Notes: generated by a model from the sequence alone, not told the origin. A stretch of DNA of 64,000 bases from Galerina marginata (GCA_023014335.1 JAECYW010000010.1:1178001-1242000), one strand, 5' to 3'; positions 12,048-23,790 are shown, counted from the first letter of the stretch. Translations and numbers: made by a program.

Positions 12048-14368
12048 TTATGTATGGCCTAAAGCTGCCTTTTCGAGCGTAGCTCTTTTCGCCTTGAGCT
12101 GCTCCAGATTTCGGAAGTTACTTGGGTTATGATATTTGCGAGCAGCACTTTGTTGGACGGTGGCCCTAAGCATCTCCGAGAATGTCGCCTTAGAGAACCC
12201 TTGTCCCTCGGTATAACGCACTCGTTGAAAGAATTTCGGCCAGGTATCTACCTCGTAGATCTCCTTGATGTCAACAACCATCCGTTCAGGGAGTTCTTTG
12301 TCCGCAAACCCGTAGTTATCGTCCAACTGGGAGAGGTTGGAAGAATAAGTGTTGATGAACATCCTCAAGAAGCTGATCTGGAACATGATGAGCCGAAGAC
12401 TTGTTTTAGACCGGTTGAACGTTTGGTTGAGGCGATAGTCATTTGCACCAGTCTCCATCACCTCAAGTTCCGGAGCCTCAGCGAGGACCCAACGGACGTT
12501 GCGAGTTATGGCCTCCTGAAGGAAATTCCCACAAATGCTTTCCCATTGCAGGAGAGGTTGCGCGTCAATGGGAGGGAGGATAAGGACAAGCATCATGAGG
12601 ACGATCAGCTCTCCCATATCTGGCGTCCGATTCTTGAGCCGTGTCTCGGGTTTGGCGATAAAATCTCGCAATTTCCAAGTAGCATCTTGAAGAATAGCAG
12701 GAGTTGAACTAGAAAGGCGGATCAAGAGATGGAACAGGTGACAATAGGATATGACCGCTTTCTCTGATGCATGAAGGAGAGTAGGTACTCGGTGAGAATA
12801 GCCGCGGTCATTCGTTGGCTTCAGGGTATCGTCACACGATTTCATGAGAGAGGTGACAATGTTGTTCATCATGCGGTAAAGTACCTCCACTGTGTGATGA
12901 GGTTTCAATGGGGGGCCGAGTCGCCGGTTGGAAGGGCGCCTGGTTTTTCGGCTAATCGTAGCTTCTGCTTTGCAAAGGGCTGTGTCGATGTGAGCGAGCC
13001 GGTCCCAGATGGAAACTTGAGCTCGAGTAAAATGGGGCCGGTTGAAAGGAAGTGGAAGGAAGAAATTGAAGGGCCGTTTTTGAATGCTTTTTCGAACGCC
13101 AAAGACGTCAAACGCCTCCATGCTTAACCAGTCGAAATCGGACGAGAGACTTCTTGCTCCTTCATCGAGGCTGACTCCCACACCAAGAATCGTTTCGTTA
13201 AGAGGTGTGCGCAGGAAGAAGCAATTGAGTTCCCGGCGAAGTAGAACGTGAAGGTAAGCCATAATTTTACGAAACCGCGGATAGGCGATAGACAATGAAA
13301 TTACGCTTTCCGACGTAAGATAAGACGCGACGTCGGCCAGAGTATCGTCATTAAGAATAGAGATTTGGCATGCGGATGGGGGCTGCAAGAGAATCGCAGG
13401 AATATGGAAAGTGGTCGTCAAGGCAGGAGCCATTCGGTGATGTGGAAGGGCATGAGAACCGTATGGGCAAGACTTGCAGGTCCAGTATGAGATGTCGCCG
13501 AGCGTCGATGTCCATCGGGGGTTGAGCCATTCTATTTTGTGCACCAGCTGATTCAGACCAGGAATGCGTTTTACTGATTCAGTGCCTCTGAATCCAACGT
13601 CGCCTCTTTTCAAAGTGTTGATTTGAACTGCGTGAGATGGATCCGCCTTCCATAAATTTGCTAACAATTCTTGATATGGTGCAAAATTGCATGAACAGGT
13701 TTGGGAAGTTGGACAAATACCCTTGTGGGTTTTTGCATTGTCTTCGGGAAGGTAACAAACAGTCGTATGGTCTCCGACTTCATAGAAGCCGCCATAGTCT
13801 TGTTCAATCTGGATTTTACCTTGTCACTGATATGACCTCCAAAATGATGACTTATGAACACACCTTTGTGCTGGAAAAGAACGTCAAGAATTGGAGAAAA
13901 AGACCACGAAGCGTCAGCGCTGGGGAATACCTAAAAATATAAACGTTACCTCCAGAGTCATCATGTACGGTCTCGAGAATATGCTTACCCTCCGGTGTAA
14001 TTTGGGCCTCCAGAACCTTCTGATTTCAATAGGTCACAGCAGATATAGCTTCCGTACAAATTTGGGTGCTCAATATTGACGCTTGATGCCACGCTAGGTG
14101 GAGACTTGGGCTATCGAAGTGAAAGTTCAGAGGCATCTCTCTGACATACAATAAAGCAAGGAAACGTACCCAATTTTCGGGTAACAACACGTCGAAATGC
14201 AGTGCCAAATCAGTCCAGGGACCACTAGGAGGAGTCAGGACCAGGCAGAGCTTTCTGAAGTTAGCAGTCGTCAGTGAAGACGGCAACCCCAGGATATGGG
14301 TTATCCTGTAACTCTCCAAGATCCTGGTGAAGTCGAGAAAGGAGGCGACGAGATGCTTGAGCAGACAT
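12048..14368 (-). CDS. E2-like (UBC-fold) protein with large mushroom-specific C-terminal domain
   Basis: The protein starts at 14368 (MSAQASRRLLSRLHQDLGEL..PYPGVAV). After a one-base surplus near 14261-14268 it continues LCLVLTPPSGPW, FDVLLPENW, PKSPPSV and IEHPNLYGSYICCDLLK, then SPALTLRGLFLQFLTFFSSTK and IEQDYGGFYEVG. HPN followed by a Cys in the ICxDLL context is the ubiquitin-conjugating active-site neighbourhood, so catalysis is possible but not proven. Introns lie near 14071-14170 and 13860-14010. The C-terminal 450 residues (ILNDDTLADVASYLTSESV, LSMEAFDVFGV, MFQISFLRMF, DTWPKFFQRV) form a domain seen in many mushroom E2-like proteins and unknown elsewhere; its start resembles an F-box. 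It shares a divergent promoter with the cyclin gene. Confidence 0.85.
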
Positions 14369-14932
14369 GTGGGACGAATATCAAAGGTATCGCACCAACA
14401 AGTAAACTTGCGGGGGAATCCCTTGTATTGCATAGCCTAACCGCTGCGTCTTTATCGTGTTTCATCGCGGGTTCGACGCGGTTCCGAGAAACCCTGACAC
14501 TCATGACACTCAATCGCACACACTGGCGCCCATCGAGTCATTGTGATGCCTTGTACCGATGTCTTCATCTTAAACAGCAAGCAGACAAAATAAGCACGCC
14601 TTCTCATTTCTGGAAGCAAGAGGAAGACAGGAAGAAACATGAAAAGAATAATAAAACCAGAAGTTGAGGTTGAGACAAGATTCGAGAAAAGCGTTTTGCA
14701 GAGATTTCAAAAGTACAATCCACGTGACTCTCCTCTCCGTAATGCCAATGGAACTTTCTCCAAGTTGTACTCGAATAATTCCTATCGGCTGTCCAGGTCG
14801 TATGTTAAGCCACTTTCCATTACAGAACGAGTTGAGTTGTGGTCAGGGAATTCAGGATCGTCGGACAAACCTCAAATTGCAGCGGGAAAACCTTGAGCCG
14901 ATCCTATTTTCGGTTGTGGAAAACGCAACGAC
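14369..14932. promoter_or_regulatory. Divergent promoter between E2-like gene and CTDK-I cyclin
   Basis: About 560 bp separate the two outward-facing start codons. Open frames within it are short and not conserved. Any element controlling the two genes jointly should lie here; no TATA box stands out. Confidence 0.5.
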
Positions 14933-16357
14933 ATGCGAAATTCAGGAGCGGACCCACAGAGTTCCAGAGCCCACACACCTTCTCAGATGCCCACATCGTC
15001 GTCTAGGTACTACCACGCGTATTTCTCGCCGGCAGAAATCGAATATCTGTCGGAAAAACAGCGCGGAAAGCAGACTGCCACACAGGAAGAGAAGGTCAGG
15101 CAAAATGCCTGTACGTTTCTCGAGACCATTGGCGCTCGTATTGGTTTGTGGGTTATCTCCTCTGTCTTTGGTTGCCTGTGCTCTGGAGATAACGCCTCTC
15201 TATTCTCTAGTCCAAGAAGGACAATAGCAACTGCTCAGGTACTATACCACCGATTCCATTTATTCTTTCCTCGAAAGGACTTTCAATACCATGTACGTCG
15301 CACTGAAACTGCCTCTGATACTCAGCTTACGCAGACCTCCACCATGAAGGAGGTCGCCCTCGCTGCTCTCTATGTTTCCACAAAGGAGCACGATACACTG
15401 AAGAAGCCTCGAGAACTCCTTGCAATATCCTACTCCGTTCGATATCCGGAACTGGCTGCGAAATCCAAGAACCCAGGTGGAGAGATTGACCTCGATACAA
15501 TGGACCCTGCAGGTGCGTCCAACCTCTCGATTTCTGCCGCCTAACTTCAGTATGGCTTATCGACGTAATAGATGGTTGAAAACGACAGGCAGCGGCTTCT
15601 AGCCATCGAGCGACTGATCTTAGAGAACTATCTGCTTCAACTTCACAGCACGGATGCCTTTCCCGTATGTGATCAAAATTGGGAAGTCGATGGAAGGTGC
15701 GTCAAGTATTCCTTCTGCCTACCACCGATTTCCAACAAAAGCCTGGCAGCGAACAAGCAAACCATCAAGCTCGCATGGCGAATAGCTATTGACTGGTTCG
15801 TACTTGAATGCCCCTACTGTTGACCTCAGACCTTATCATTAATTTTCCAGCTACCGCACACTTTTACCATTAATATATCCCCCTCACTCGCTTGCCCTTG
15901 GGAGTCTCTATGTCGCAGCCCTACTCTTAACTTTCGAGAAGCCTGAAACCCCTGTTCGAGAATCAGAGAACGTATTTTATCCCCGTGCTATTAGCCTCTA
16001 ACTTAGGCGAGGGACTTGTGTGGCAAGATATGTATCGTACTTCAGTGGAAGATGTTGATGGTAAGCTTCTTTCTTCTCCTTCCTGATATCACAAGTACAT
16101 TGACCTACCTTTCCTTATCAGAGTTCGCTCACACAATGCTCGACCTCCTGATCCAATTTATTCAAAATCCATCTGCGAACACATCACCCAGCACCCCGTC
16201 GTCCCCTTCTCCGAACCTACCCATCAGAGATAGACATGGCCTACAAGCAGCCCAGCAACAACTATATCCATATAAGCCTGACTATCTCATTCGACTTAAG
16301 ATTGCGCTGCGAGAGAAGGAGTACGAGTCTAGGCCAAAAAAGCCATTAGGCCCCTGA
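14933..16357 (+). CDS. ctk2: Cyclin of the CTD kinase I complex (Ctk2 / cyclin K-like), with frameshifts and an early stop
   Basis: Ctk2-type cyclins activate the kinase that phosphorylates Ser2 of the RNA polymerase II tail. Conserved blocks are SRYYHAYFSPAEIEYLSEK, QEEKVRQNACTFLE, RTIATAQVLYHRFHLFFPR, VALAALYVSTKEHDTLKK, RQRLLAIERLILE, MPFPYVIKIGKSME, ANKQTIKLAWRIAID, YPPHSLALGSLYVAALL and EFAHTMLDLLIQF. Exons are about 14933-15147, 15211-15292, 15350-15512, 15572-15715, 15752-15795, 15851-15990, 16012-16060 and 16122-16357. One surplus base is needed at the 15512/15572 junction and another at 15624. The stop at 16355-16357 precedes a still conserved tail (KIGQNEGTVRFLF, about 16382-16425), so the original protein was longer. 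The start may be 14933 or the Met at 14987. Confidence 0.9.
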
Positions 16358-16573
16358 TCCCTAGTGCGCTGTACAACAACTGATAAGATTGGCCAGAACG
16401 AAGGCACAGTTCGATTCTTGTTCTTTCCGCCTGACTTCAAAGGTCAATGTAGTGTGATGTACGATGGTGATGCAATATTTAGTACTACTATGATACATAC
16501 GATGATTAGTAAATGCTTCCTAATTCCGGATATATTCTAAGAATTGTAGGTATAGTCCATTATCCTTCGTGAG

Positions 16574-18113
16574 CTACCTTCGCTGAAGGAATTTCGTCAG
16601 CAATGGTAGGAGTATTAACCTAGCAGGGCTTATGACGGGCGGTATAACCATTGCCCCACCAAGACCACGTCGATGCCATGCATTTACTATCAACAGCACC
16701 GTCAGCAGTGGAAAATAGTCTATATGATAAGACATACCCGTAGGCTGAGCCGCAATGAACATCATAAAATAGACCCACAAACGACCAGGCCATCCGCCAA
16801 CTTTCTTTCCACTAACCCGTCGCCACAGTCCTTTCCAACAATAAAACCGGGCCCTGAAGGCCGAAAAATACGGTTGCCGAATGGTCAAAGCCTCTGCCCA
16901 TGGAATACATGGCACATTCATGGAATAAACCCGATGCGATGAACGCACCGAACAGCATGCCTACGTTACCCGCAATCCACTTACCTGGGTACCCGCCAAA
17001 AACGAGGAATGTCTGGCGCAGCAGCTGGTGCCAGTGCTTCGCCCAGAATTCGTGCATGGACCCGGCGTGCCATGGATCGTCCATGACGGGCGGCCAGGAA
17101 AGGGGAGAACTGTCGAAGATACCGACAGCGATGAGGGTGATGAGGTCGTAGACCATTTGAAACCCTGCGAGGATTGAGGAGCCAGTGAGCATGTGTATCA
17201 AGGTAGCCACAGCGTAACGGGTAACGGGCGATAGCTCGGTATAGAACATGCTTCCACCCATTGGTTCCCCCACGCCGGGAAAGGCCTTGAGGCAGGATTC
17301 GAGGAAGTCTAGAAGAAGGTAGTTCTTGATAAATGACCAAAATGTTGCTTGGAGAAACGAAGCCGGTTCGAGAGGGCGAGTTTCCTTGGGAATATGGACC
17401 CCCTGGCCAAATTTCCATTTGAGCCCTCGCAATGTGTGGGCTACCTCCATAGCATCGTAGAACCAGGGGGCGAGTAGGGGATGACGTGAAGGTACATCCT
17501 GTTCAACGTGGCCATTGCCGTCACCATTTGGAACGTCCTTGTCCTTCCCTTTCTTGACACTAGGACGACTTTCACCAACTTTGAGCATACCCTCCGGATT
17601 GAAGGCGAACTCAAGTGATTTGGAGATAGCGACAGCAGCGAATAAACCTGCATTTGGTATTGTTGAATTGTTTTCATCGTATCCCAATAGCTAGCTCAAA
17701 CTCACATTGGCCCCAGTTATACACATTCAGCTCTGGCACTATCCAAGTAAATCGGTATGCCGCGACAAGTATCGAAGAGATAACAGTCGGTAGCAGGAGC
17801 AAACGAATAAAGTATGTATCCTGCCGCCTTGTAAGGTACGCCATGAATATGAATGGCGCATAGCAAAGGATTGGATAGACGGCATTGCTCCACGTAATTG
17901 GTATTCTGTGTTCCGCGTCTGGGACTATCGTCCGAAAGGCCTGGTGTGCAGCATATTTGAATCTAACAGGTATTTAAATCATGTTAAAAATCCGCTGTTT
18001 CTGCAAAGAAGTGAGCGTACTTACTCTGGCCATAGGGCCACCATGGCGAATGACTGCAGCACTGCAGCAGGGCTGTTGTAAGTAAGTAAGTGCACGAGGG
18101 ATGTTGTCGTCAT
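16574..18113 (-). CDS. Wax-synthase-type membrane-bound O-acyltransferase (one-base frameshift near 16830)
   Basis: This is a multi-pass membrane enzyme of the MBOAT/wax-synthase family that moves acyl groups to hydroxyls of lipids or secondary metabolites. The start at 18113 gives MTTTSLVHLLTY; exon 2 holds several hydrophobic helices (NAVYPILCYAPFIFMAYL, RLLLLPTVISSILVAA). The core motif MHEFWAKHWHQLLRQTF and the helix LFGAFIASGLFHE supply the family's conserved Trp-His and catalytic His. The C-terminus reads WRRVSGKKVGGWPGRLWVYF, then after an intron (about 16675-16735) AWHRRGLGGAMVIPP. One surplus base at about 16830 separates FHE...LLLER from the WRRV part; without correction the protein ends 16 residues after the last motif. 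It converges on the cyclin gene and starts 143 bp from the nickel transporter. The substrate cannot be inferred. Confidence 0.9.
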
Positions 18114-18256
18114 CGGGTAAATATGACTAAGCTTCTGTATGATCGGAGAAGACTGGCCGGCGATCACCGTATGGGGTGCCTGTTAAGTATGGCAGGCTGA
18201 GTGAGCTCTCCCTTCTTATCTTGCTAGAAGACCCCAATCAGGGTGCTCGAGAAACC
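18114..18256. promoter_or_regulatory. Short divergent promoter between MBOAT and nickel transporter genes
   Basis: Only 143 bp lie between the two outward-facing start codons. A CCAAT motif occurs at about 18233-18238 and a pyrimidine-rich tract (CTCTCCCTTCTTATC) just upstream of the transporter start. Co-regulation is plausible but inferred from spacing only. Confidence 0.55.
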
Positions 18257-20326
18257 ATGGCTCTTCCAAGGCTGACCCTCTTCGGTCGGTCAATCCTGCT
18301 GATAGTCTGCGAGTGAGCAATTGGGTAATCTCGGTGAAACTTAATTGCATGTTGACCACTGCGGCCAAGGCTTTCAGCCAACGCCATATGCTGGATCGTC
18401 GCCGGTATTCTGTTTGGGAAAAACAGTGATACAAGGCCAACATTAAGTTTGGCATTACTGGCATGGGTACGTTAGCGCAACACCAGCTGATCTGAGATTT
18501 ACCTTGACTGTCCAGACACTAGGGCTGAGGCATGGTAAATATTGTATCTGTCCATGGAAAAGACATGCTCCTATTTATTTCACGCTACCTCCCGCGATTT
18601 AAAGCACTTGATGCAGATCATATCAGGTATTTTCATTCAACCTACTAAAAAGGTGAGCTTTCCTTGGACCGTCGTCCGATCGCTTGTAGGTCCATATGAC
18701 TAAATGGGCTATTCTAGAACCGGATGTTAACTAATATGGGAAAGTGCGATCGACAACGCTACGAGAGGGTTAATTAACCTTGGTCAGCTCGCCGTAACCT
18801 GCGGCTTGTATTTTTCTCTCGGACATAGCACCATCGTGATTGCTGTCGTAAGAAACTGCACTTCAGGTGCTTTTAATCCTCTTGACGCTCCCCGCAGAAC
18901 GTGGCCTATCGCCATTTCTTCCGAGGTCTATAACCGGATCAATGGTGTCGGAGAAGTAGGAGGTATAGTAGGTAAGTATGTTCTTCATGCATTATACCAT
19001 TGGTCCTTCTCACGTACGATCCCACAATCCAGGAGCCGCCGTTTCTGGATCTTTCCTCTTATTATAGGTCTCGCGAATACAATCATATTGTGGAAGATAA
19101 TTAAACGTCGACGTCAGGTAAAATTGCCATAGATTCAAGTCAAAACGTCTGTATTCAACTCTTGTTTGGTGATTAGGAAAAAATTCGCGAGCAACGGCGG
19201 AACAACGGCGAAATGGTAGAAGGTGTAAACCATGATCCCAAGGAGAACCATATGCTTATGATGCGTATTCTGGGGCCGATTATAACGTTTGTTAATCGCC
19301 CTTGGAAGGTAATTGCTTCTTAGTGTCTTTGTTATATTGTCACCGATGCCGGACGATACAGATGTATCCTGTTGGCGTGCTTTTTGGTTTCGGTAGGATC
19401 AGAAAGTTATCATCATTCCGGAACATTAATGGAGGACCTTCGACAGGTTTCGATACCGCATCATCAATTGCACTCCTTGCAGTCTCTGCTTTGGCTAAAA
19501 AGGGGTCAGATGGCTCCTCTATTCCCAGCTCGCATATTGTAATCCTTCCTGTATGATTTTCACTTCAGAGATCGTCCATCTTTCGTCTAATTTGTCCTCT
19601 AGTTTCTATTCACAGCAGGGATGAGCCTCATAGATTCTCTTGATTCGATCTTAATGCTCTATTCCTACACCGGTTTCCCGGAGCGATCCTTCCTCGTCTT
19701 CTCGAAGGAGTCGGAAGATACGCAAGCGCTTCCCACTGCTGCCCTTTCCGTTTTGGACGAAAAGCGGGAACCGGTATCAGAAAACTCACCCCCAGACGCC
19801 AAGGAACAGAATGTCGAAGCCACGGAGGTCCCAGAGCAAGTAGAACTGCCTCCAATCGACCCGACAAGTGCATTGGGGCGAGATATCCGCGTGAAAATGA
19901 ATGTCATGTCGGGGCTCAGTATCATCCTCACTCTTATGAGTATTCTCGTGGCATTCAGGTGCGTATCTGGTGATTTATCAGAGGCATGGTCTAAAGGAAT
20001 AGATTCAATAGCATTTCGCTAATCGTCATTATGGGCCTCATTGGCGATCAATGCGGCCCATGTCGTAGCGCAGCCGAGGCAGACGGCGGACATGGAGGAG
20101 GGTTGGCCGGCCGCTGGTGGAGAGGGTGGGCGAAGGTATGTTTCCAAACCTCTGTTGCTTTTAAATTTGTATGAGGCAACTTAAGAGAATTATCCGAAGG
20201 CAAACGACCAGTCCGGATTCATAGGAGTTGCAATCGTCGGGTGCGTTCCTCCTTATTGTTTTAGGGTGGTATGGCAGCCAATGGGTGAGACGCAAATTGA
20301 GAGGGACGAATAACCAACAAGTCTAA
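18257..20326 (+). CDS. nic1: High-affinity nickel/cobalt transporter, NiCoT family
   Basis: NiCoT proteins are eight-helix plasma-membrane permeases that supply Ni2+, for example for urease. Thirteen exons give about 442 residues, the usual length. The signature HALDADH is present: LGLRHA comes from a 19-nt exon (18516-18534) and ALDADHIS from a 22-nt exon (18605-18626). Other family blocks are NAICWIVAGILFG, GQLAVTCGLYFSLGHSTIVI, ISSEVYNRINGVGEVGGIVG, PVGVLFGFGFDTASSIALL, FTAGMSLIDSLDSILMLYSY and SLIVIMGLIGDQCGP. Further exons are 18257-18312, 18370-18466, 18745-18847, 18898-18971, 19033-19117, 19177-19308, 19362-19392, 19447-19550, 19603-19958, 20012-20135 and 20200-20326. Single-base disagreements occur at about 18907 (extra), 19053 (missing) and 20239 (extra). 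The long acidic loop at 19700-19880 is cytosolic by family topology. Confidence 0.95.
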
Positions 20327-20492
20327 AAACACCTCTTCAATCAATCTGGTTGTATTTGTATCAATGTAAAGGGAGAATATGAACGAGAACGTAAAGATTC
20401 CAGACCCTCCAAATGCATCATAAAAATCGTGTGGTTATAATGAGGTCATGACGATGTGGTACATAAAGTGCCTCAGATATCCCTCCCCCTTC

Positions 20493-20858
20493 CTAAACCA
20501 ATCTGGGCGAAATAGAACGAAGTAATAGTTGCGAATGGTATATGCTGATGAGAACTATCAAAATACCGGTCAGGACCGTCAGCGGGAAGCGTAAGAAGAA
20601 AAGACGCACTAATGATATGGTCATGGACGGGGTAGACAACCGGGGTGGTCGAGCACAAGGCTCAAGCAACGACGCAGTAGGCGTTTCCTGCGCTTCCACT
20701 CTTCTCCTGCTCGGTGGGGATAGAGACGGGGGTGGGGACGAAGGTGGTGAAGGAATCCATTTCTGTGTTGGTATGGTAGGTTGCTTAGAACTAGGCTGGC
20801 CTGGAGAAAAGGTTGCACAGGAAAGAGCTGAATTTATGTCTTTTCGTAACAATAGCAT
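20493..20858 (-). CDS. Possible small tail-anchored membrane protein
   Basis: A 121-codon frame has a Pro/Ser-rich middle and one strong hydrophobic helix near its C-terminus (FPLTVLTGILIVLISIY), followed by a short basic tail. The pattern fits a tail-anchored protein. No family is recognised, and the N-terminal third may be replaced by an upstream exon starting near 20909. It converges on the nickel transporter. It may be only a chance frame. Confidence 0.33.
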   Translation of the reverse strand: MLLLRKDINSALSCATFSPGQPSSKQPTIPTQKWIPSPPSSPPPSLSPPSRRRVEAQETPTASLLEPCARPPRLSTPSMTISLVRLFFLRFPLTVLTGILIVLISIYHSQLLLRSISPRLV

Positions 20859-22286
20859 AGATTTCCCCGGTCAAGATGTACGGTGGGTTGTAAGTCATAG
20901 CACCTCAAGTTCGAGTCAGGTTCGCGTACAGTGAAGGGAACGTCTTTGCCAGTGGAGAAACATTTAGCCCACAAATCTATTGTCGGCCTGGCGGCGTGAT
21001 CGTCGGTTTACAATAAGCCAGCAAGTAAGGAGGCACCGTGTGTTATCGCGAAGACAAATGCCTCAGGTCCAGCCCTTTTGCCGACAATAGAAATTTACCA
21101 TAGTCGGCGAAAAGATGGCAGTCAGTTTCGCCAAGGTGTGGCTTTGACTGGAAAGCTTAAATTCTCGACCAAGCCAGTTTTGTTCTCCTTTTCCTTTTTG
21201 TGTTTTCTATTGTGCTTTTACACCGTGCCACCAATGTAGCTTTTTTTCTTGTCTGCTAAACTGGGTTAAGTTCAACAATTAATCTGGCGTACCTCTGCCA
21301 TCGGCAAGTGGTCGGACCGGAGAATGTCAGCGTTAGCATATTGTGGGGTTGAAGTTTGAAAAGACAGGTGGCACAAGGCGCAACGCTACAGGATTTTCGT
21401 GAGAAACCCGATTGTAAGAGGTATTGAAACGGACAAATTATCGATACCTCTTTTTCCACTGTAGAGCGGTATAAATAATTTAAAATCTTGATTGAATGAG
21501 ACAAAGAAATTTTGATGGCATCTCACATTGAGGCGTAGGCACGGAAATAGATCTGAAGTTTTCAATGAAGCTTTTTCTTCGAGAAAAGAGATGTTGAAAA
21601 CATAATGTACATGAGGCCTCCAAGACTTCACGTTTTTAACCCCGATTTACCCCCTTTTGAAGACCGTGTGTAAACTTATACTTTTCAAGACGGCTTTCTG
21701 ACCGTTTCCTTTGTTAATTTCAAATCGTCAATACCTCTTCGTCCCGAAATAGTTCAAATCTTGATCCTCGCTCGATCGTACCTTTGTCTCTATAGAAGAC
21801 TTCAAGTCTTTTCCCGAGAAATCCTTCAAGTTTTTAACGTCGCTTTCCACGATCAAAAACCACCGATAAGAACTTCAAATATTATTAACGGATCTTAGTT
21901 CCCTTTGAGAACCGTTGAAGGTTTCTTCTTTTTGATCAAGCACGATTTCAAAGTGTATTTAGTGCTCTAATTCATTCAAGACCTATTGGATATTTGTCCA
22001 TTTCTTTACCTCTTTATAGCATGTTTTCTAGGAAAATCCTACCCCCTTGCACCTTGTGTGGGTCGAAAAAAAAAATCACCATAAGTATGGCGGCATTAGT
22101 GGGCAGTGATATCAATGAAAACACAGTAGAAAACAACGTATCTGAATTAGAACAAAAATTGTTGACACAAAAGTAAAGAATTCTAAATTTAGCATCATGG
22201 AGGCGGTAAGATCTCTTGGCTTACCGGATTATCAAACGAAAACACCGGGCATTCTGAGAATTCGCACAATAACATTCCTTCAAACC
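20859..22286. other. AT-rich intergenic region with degenerate direct repeats
   Basis: About 1.4 kb holds no gene I can support. Between 21520 and 21960 the phrase CTTCAAGT/GTTTTTAAC and its variants recur (near 21620, 21690, 21800, 21825 and 21870), each in a T-rich context, like a decayed minisatellite. The frame at 21994-22176 is short and unrecognised. Confidence 0.4.
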
Positions 22287-23195
22287 ATGCCAGTGGTTGA
22301 GTTCGTATGGTGGTCAGCGTCGGACGAATTCCTTGATGACCATGATGGATTGTTCAAGCCGACTATAGATCATGTGTCCAAGGCAGAGGGATGCCTCAGG
22401 CAAGTAGTACTGTGCAAAGAGATTGTGGACGTGCGATTAATTGACGTCCCCTCGACAGGATCTTCACGGGTCTCCAGGAACAAGACCGTACATCTTTTTG
22501 GATGGTTGTCGGTAATTAAGATCACGATTTCACTGGTTTCTCGCACTTGAACCAACTGTGAGCTTGAAATAGTATGGGAAAGTCACGAACTACACCAAGC
22601 AATGATGGATCGACCAGACTATCCAGCTATGGTCGGTCGACTCAAGCCTTTCTTTCGCGACGGACAGATCAAGATGAATCACGTCGAGTTCAACAACGAG
22701 ACTGACGCGGCGTTCAACGCGCCACTCACCTCGATCTCGTTTCTTACTTTGAAGGAGGGCGCGTCGCTTGAGGACCTTGACAGGCTGTTCAGAGTTTTGG
22801 ACAACCTGGTGGACCCAAACCACGGAGGATACCCACCTGGAGCATGGGGGGCGACACATGAAGACCCTAGGAAAGTGCTTTATCTCACTGGTTGGGACAG
22901 CGATCAGGTCAGCACCTTCATTGCTAACCTGAAATCATTGCTGAATTGAGAAAAGGCTCACGATAGCATCCTTCAAGTCGAAAACAATTCAGAAAAATAC
23001 CGTGTTCCTGTTAGTGACTTGCAGAGGATAGGCAGACTACGAGAGGTTGAGCATCAAATTAAGAAATCATGTAGGGAGGAAATAGTTACTAAATCAAAAT
23101 TTGACCAAATGGACCACAAGTTATACAGCTTCTATCATTCATTAGATAGAACACCGAACGAGGATGGTGCTCATACACAGCTGCAATGGCCGTAG
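22287..23195 (+). CDS. ABM-like dimeric alpha-beta barrel protein, tandem copy 1
   Basis: Members of this mushroom family carry two ferredoxin-like barrel halves related to antibiotic-biosynthesis monooxygenase (ABM) domains; no activity is established. The protein begins MPVVEFVWWSASDEF, has AEGCLR before the first intron, then VWESHELHQAMMDRPDYP, MNHVEFNNETDAAF, SFLTLKEGASLEDL and YLTGWDSDQ. Intron 1 (22400-22458) starts with GCAAGT, a GC-AG intron; intron 2 is 22512-22572. Splicing 22908-22955 gives GWDSDQ-AHDSIL, matching the usual GWDSxEAH, and runs to a stop at 23195. Without that splice the frame stops at 22949. With it the tail is longer than in copy 2, so the last exon may be degenerate. 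Confidence 0.8.
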
Positions 23196-23790
23196 TGGGC
23201 TGAGCATTGGATGCAGAGACACAACTGGACCACTTGAATAAGGTGATTTTAAAAATCGGTGATTGAGCTACAAAATGACCAAAGTGCAAGGTCGATAGAT
23301 CGAACAACGCAAGCGTCCGGTCATCACGAATGTGGCGTAGGGCACAACTCTGCGAGGGCTCAGGCAGGAACACATCGAGGAATGACCGAGTTACCCATAT
23401 CGGTCAGAGATGCTGCAGGTTCGGAACGCCCAGTTGCAATCTAGCGGCCATGGCATCTACGAATCCGATACACAGTAGAATTACTTTTTTTTGGTCATTT
23501 GGATGCCAAGCTGAATAGATGGAGCAGAGATGGCAAGTCCTATGCGAGGCCTGTCATAAATGGCAGTGTCACGCACACCAAGGGTCCAGGAGTTGTCCAT
23601 TTTGTGTGCCCCAGGAACCAGGACTTTGAAAACAGGCCTTTGCGGATAGACCGACGAAACCGAGATGGCCAGACATTCATTGTCTATGGCAGACCTGCAG
23701 AAAGCTCAAACGTATAAGAGCGGCTTGGATATGGCTTCGTTGAATCTCATACTTCACAGAGCTGCCCACAGTTTCAACGACCTTATTGAC

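Noticed and set aside
12129..13127. Plus-strand frames opposite the E2-like gene
   Set aside because: The minus frame of 539 codons carries the conserved domain, so these are shadows.
21520..21960. Possible CRISPR-like or satellite array of CTTCAAGT phrases
   Set aside because: Copies are degenerate, irregularly spaced and AT-rich, and the genome is eukaryotic; at most a decayed minisatellite.
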